DNA from: Haliovirga abyssi
GTDB taxonomy: Bacteria; Fusobacteriota; Fusobacteriia; Fusobacteriales; Haliovirgaceae
NCBI RefSeq assembly: GCF_030295325.1
Contig: NZ_AP027059.1
Coordinates: 1,980,637 to 2,044,636, forward strand
Reading direction: 5' to 3'
DNA length: 64,000 nt
The notes below the pieces were generated by a model. It saw nothing but the letters and a program-made list of their open reading frames with translations, made no database searches and was not told the DNA's origin. The translations under genes and the position numbers were made by a program. This document shows positions 62,949 through 64,000 of this stretch, one piece after another. The first letter of the stretch is position 1; each line of letters starts with the position of its first letter.

Positions 62949-64000
62949 TTAAATAAATAATTTATTTAAAATAATATCACCTAATATTTTTATGTCCTCA
63001 CTATTATTAATATCTATAACTGGCAACATAAATTTATTAAATAACTCTTTCTTTTTTTCTTCCATTTCCAATAATGTAACTTTTTCATAAATAGTCTCTT
63101 GCCATTGGTCTTTAGATACTGCTTTTATATCTGGCAAAACTAAAGCAATTACTTTCTTTTTTCCTAATGCTTCTAAGGTATTAATTGAATTTTTTATATG
63201 CTCAATAGGATCTATATGATTTACTACTAATATATATATATCCGGATTTGCAACAAATAAACATACTATTGAAGGTAAGGTCAAAGAGTTAGAATTTACA
63301 TTAAGCTTAAACGGAGTAATTCCTGATTGTCCCCCTACAATTAAACAATCATATCCTTTTTTATCTGTCTTTTTTAAAAGATATCTATATAATCCCAACT
63401 CAGAATTTATTCCTTTAGGAAGATTTGTCCACATCTCTTCACATCCCAAAAGATAAGAAGAGGGTTCAGTTCCAATATGACCTATTTTTAATCCTTTTTC
63501 CATTAATACTTTTTTTATAAATAGTTGAGTAGTTAGTTTTCCCTGATGAGGGCTTGTTCCAAAAATTCCTATTACAGGAGTTTTTATCTTATATTCCCAT
63601 TCTTTTTCTTCAATCACTTCATTATATCCAGTAATATCAGCTTCAGGATAAACTGCAAAAATATTATTTTCTTCTAAATATTCCTCTCCACTTTTACTTA
63701 TATATGGTTTTATATCTGAATCAATTACATATATATTTTTTTTATTTTTCAAAGAAATATCCATAACTTTAGAAAATTTTTCTTTTGTTTTTAATTGCTC
63801 ATGTTTATATTTAAATTTTGTATCTATTCCATTTGAATCCGTAAATATCACTGTATCTGCTCCACAAATAGCTTTTTCTACATTATCTGTAACAATTAAT
63901 CCTTCTCCTAAATTTAGTATTTTTTTAGCATCTTGCCCTATTATTTTATCATCAAAATCTATAACTCCTGTAATTTCATACCATAAATTTAATTCTTCTG
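62949..64000 (-). CDS. DUF1611-like P-loop protein (5' end outside window)
   Basis: Open to the right-hand edge; at least 350 residues are visible and the ATG lies beyond 64000. The N-terminal part (GVIDFDDKIIGQDAKKIL, IVTDNVEKAICGADTVIF) looks like the Rossmann-type half of DUF1611/DgcN proteins. The C-terminal half starts with a P-loop-like GIFGTSPHQGKLTTQLFI and continues KIGHIGTEPSSYLLGCEEMW, IVGGQSGITP and VVNHIDPIEHIKNSI. DgcN-type proteins are ATP-utilising enzymes acting on small amino-acid derivatives. In this locus it precedes S8 by 80 bases and is probably co-transcribed; its role in peptide maturation is unknown. It may be related to uncharacterised 'peptide maturation' proteins next to CcpM, which I cannot verify. 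Confidence 0.7.
   Translation of the reverse strand, partial: EELNLWYEITGVIDFDDKIIGQDAKKILNLGEGLIVTDNVEKAICGADTVIFTDSNGIDTKFKYKHEQLKTKEKFSKVMDISLKNKKNIYVIDSDIKPYISKSGEEYLEENNIFAVYPEADITGYNEVIEEKEWEYKIKTPVIGIFGTSPHQGKLTTQLFIKKVLMEKGLKIGHIGTEPSSYLLGCEEMWTNLPKGINSELGLYRYLLKKTDKKGYDCLIVGGQSGITPFKLNVNSNSLTLPSIVCLFVANPDIYILVVNHIDPIEHIKNSINTLEALGKKKVIALVLPDIKAVSKDQWQETIYEKVTLLEMEEKKKELFNKFMLPVIDINNSEDIKILGDIILNKLFI

Overview
The window is very AT-rich and almost every gene lies on the minus strand. The proteins suggest an anaerobic diderm bacterium, most likely a member of the Fusobacteriota. Supporting signs are a firmicute-like housekeeping gene order (cysE-cysS-mrnC, mutS2, yacL-ispD), TolC/HlyD envelope export genes, and arginine, leucine and citramalate biosynthesis. 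The assignment is an inference from gene content; no rRNA or tRNA gene is present to confirm it.

About 1-36.8 kb is mainly a core region. It opens with a truncated PAS sensor histidine kinase (1-1469). Next comes an slt-argJ-argB-argD operon with a clear promoter and terminator, then leuC-leuD under a consensus promoter. An NHL-propeller/YueI-like/murA/rlmB/sigma run follows. A long gene string runs from yacL-ispD-cimA through a nitrilase, cysE, cysS, mrnC, mreB, holB, hisH, nadA and leuA to a small coupled ORF. An intact IS6/IS240-like insertion sequence (29272-31068, 8-bp target duplications) sits directly upstream of yacL. Upstream of it lie an FtsA-fold ATPase, mutS2 and pth.

About 35.6-52 kb is accessory and repeat-laden. 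It holds several short inverted-repeat elements: family A with interleaved palindromes, MITE-like families B, C and D, one family B copy inserted inside a family A copy, and an IS end remnant. It also holds an MFS transporter, an S41 peptidase copy broken by one nonsense codon, four paralogous esterase-fold lipoprotein genes in tandem (one frameshifted), and a pair of DUF3857/transglutaminase-like proteins, one with a destroyed catalytic triad.

About 53-64 kb looks like a complete RiPP (ribosomal peptide natural product) locus. In transcription order it contains a DUF1611-like P-loop protein (cut by the window edge), a cytosolic subtilisin-like S8 protease, a Cys-containing precursor peptide, a degraded second S8 copy, a second Cys/His-rich precursor with an almost identical leader, a radical SAM/SPASM maturase, an exported S41 protease, an ABC exporter, an HlyD adaptor and two TolC-like proteins, ending in a terminator. 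The precursors were too short for routine ORF calling and were read by hand. They share the leader beginning MKDKIKELE and ending in EDGG, but have unrelated cores. The precursor-S8 unit has been tandemly duplicated. The model is that the SPASM enzyme crosslinks the cores, the S8/S41 proteases remove leaders, and the ABC-HlyD-TolC machine exports the product across both membranes.
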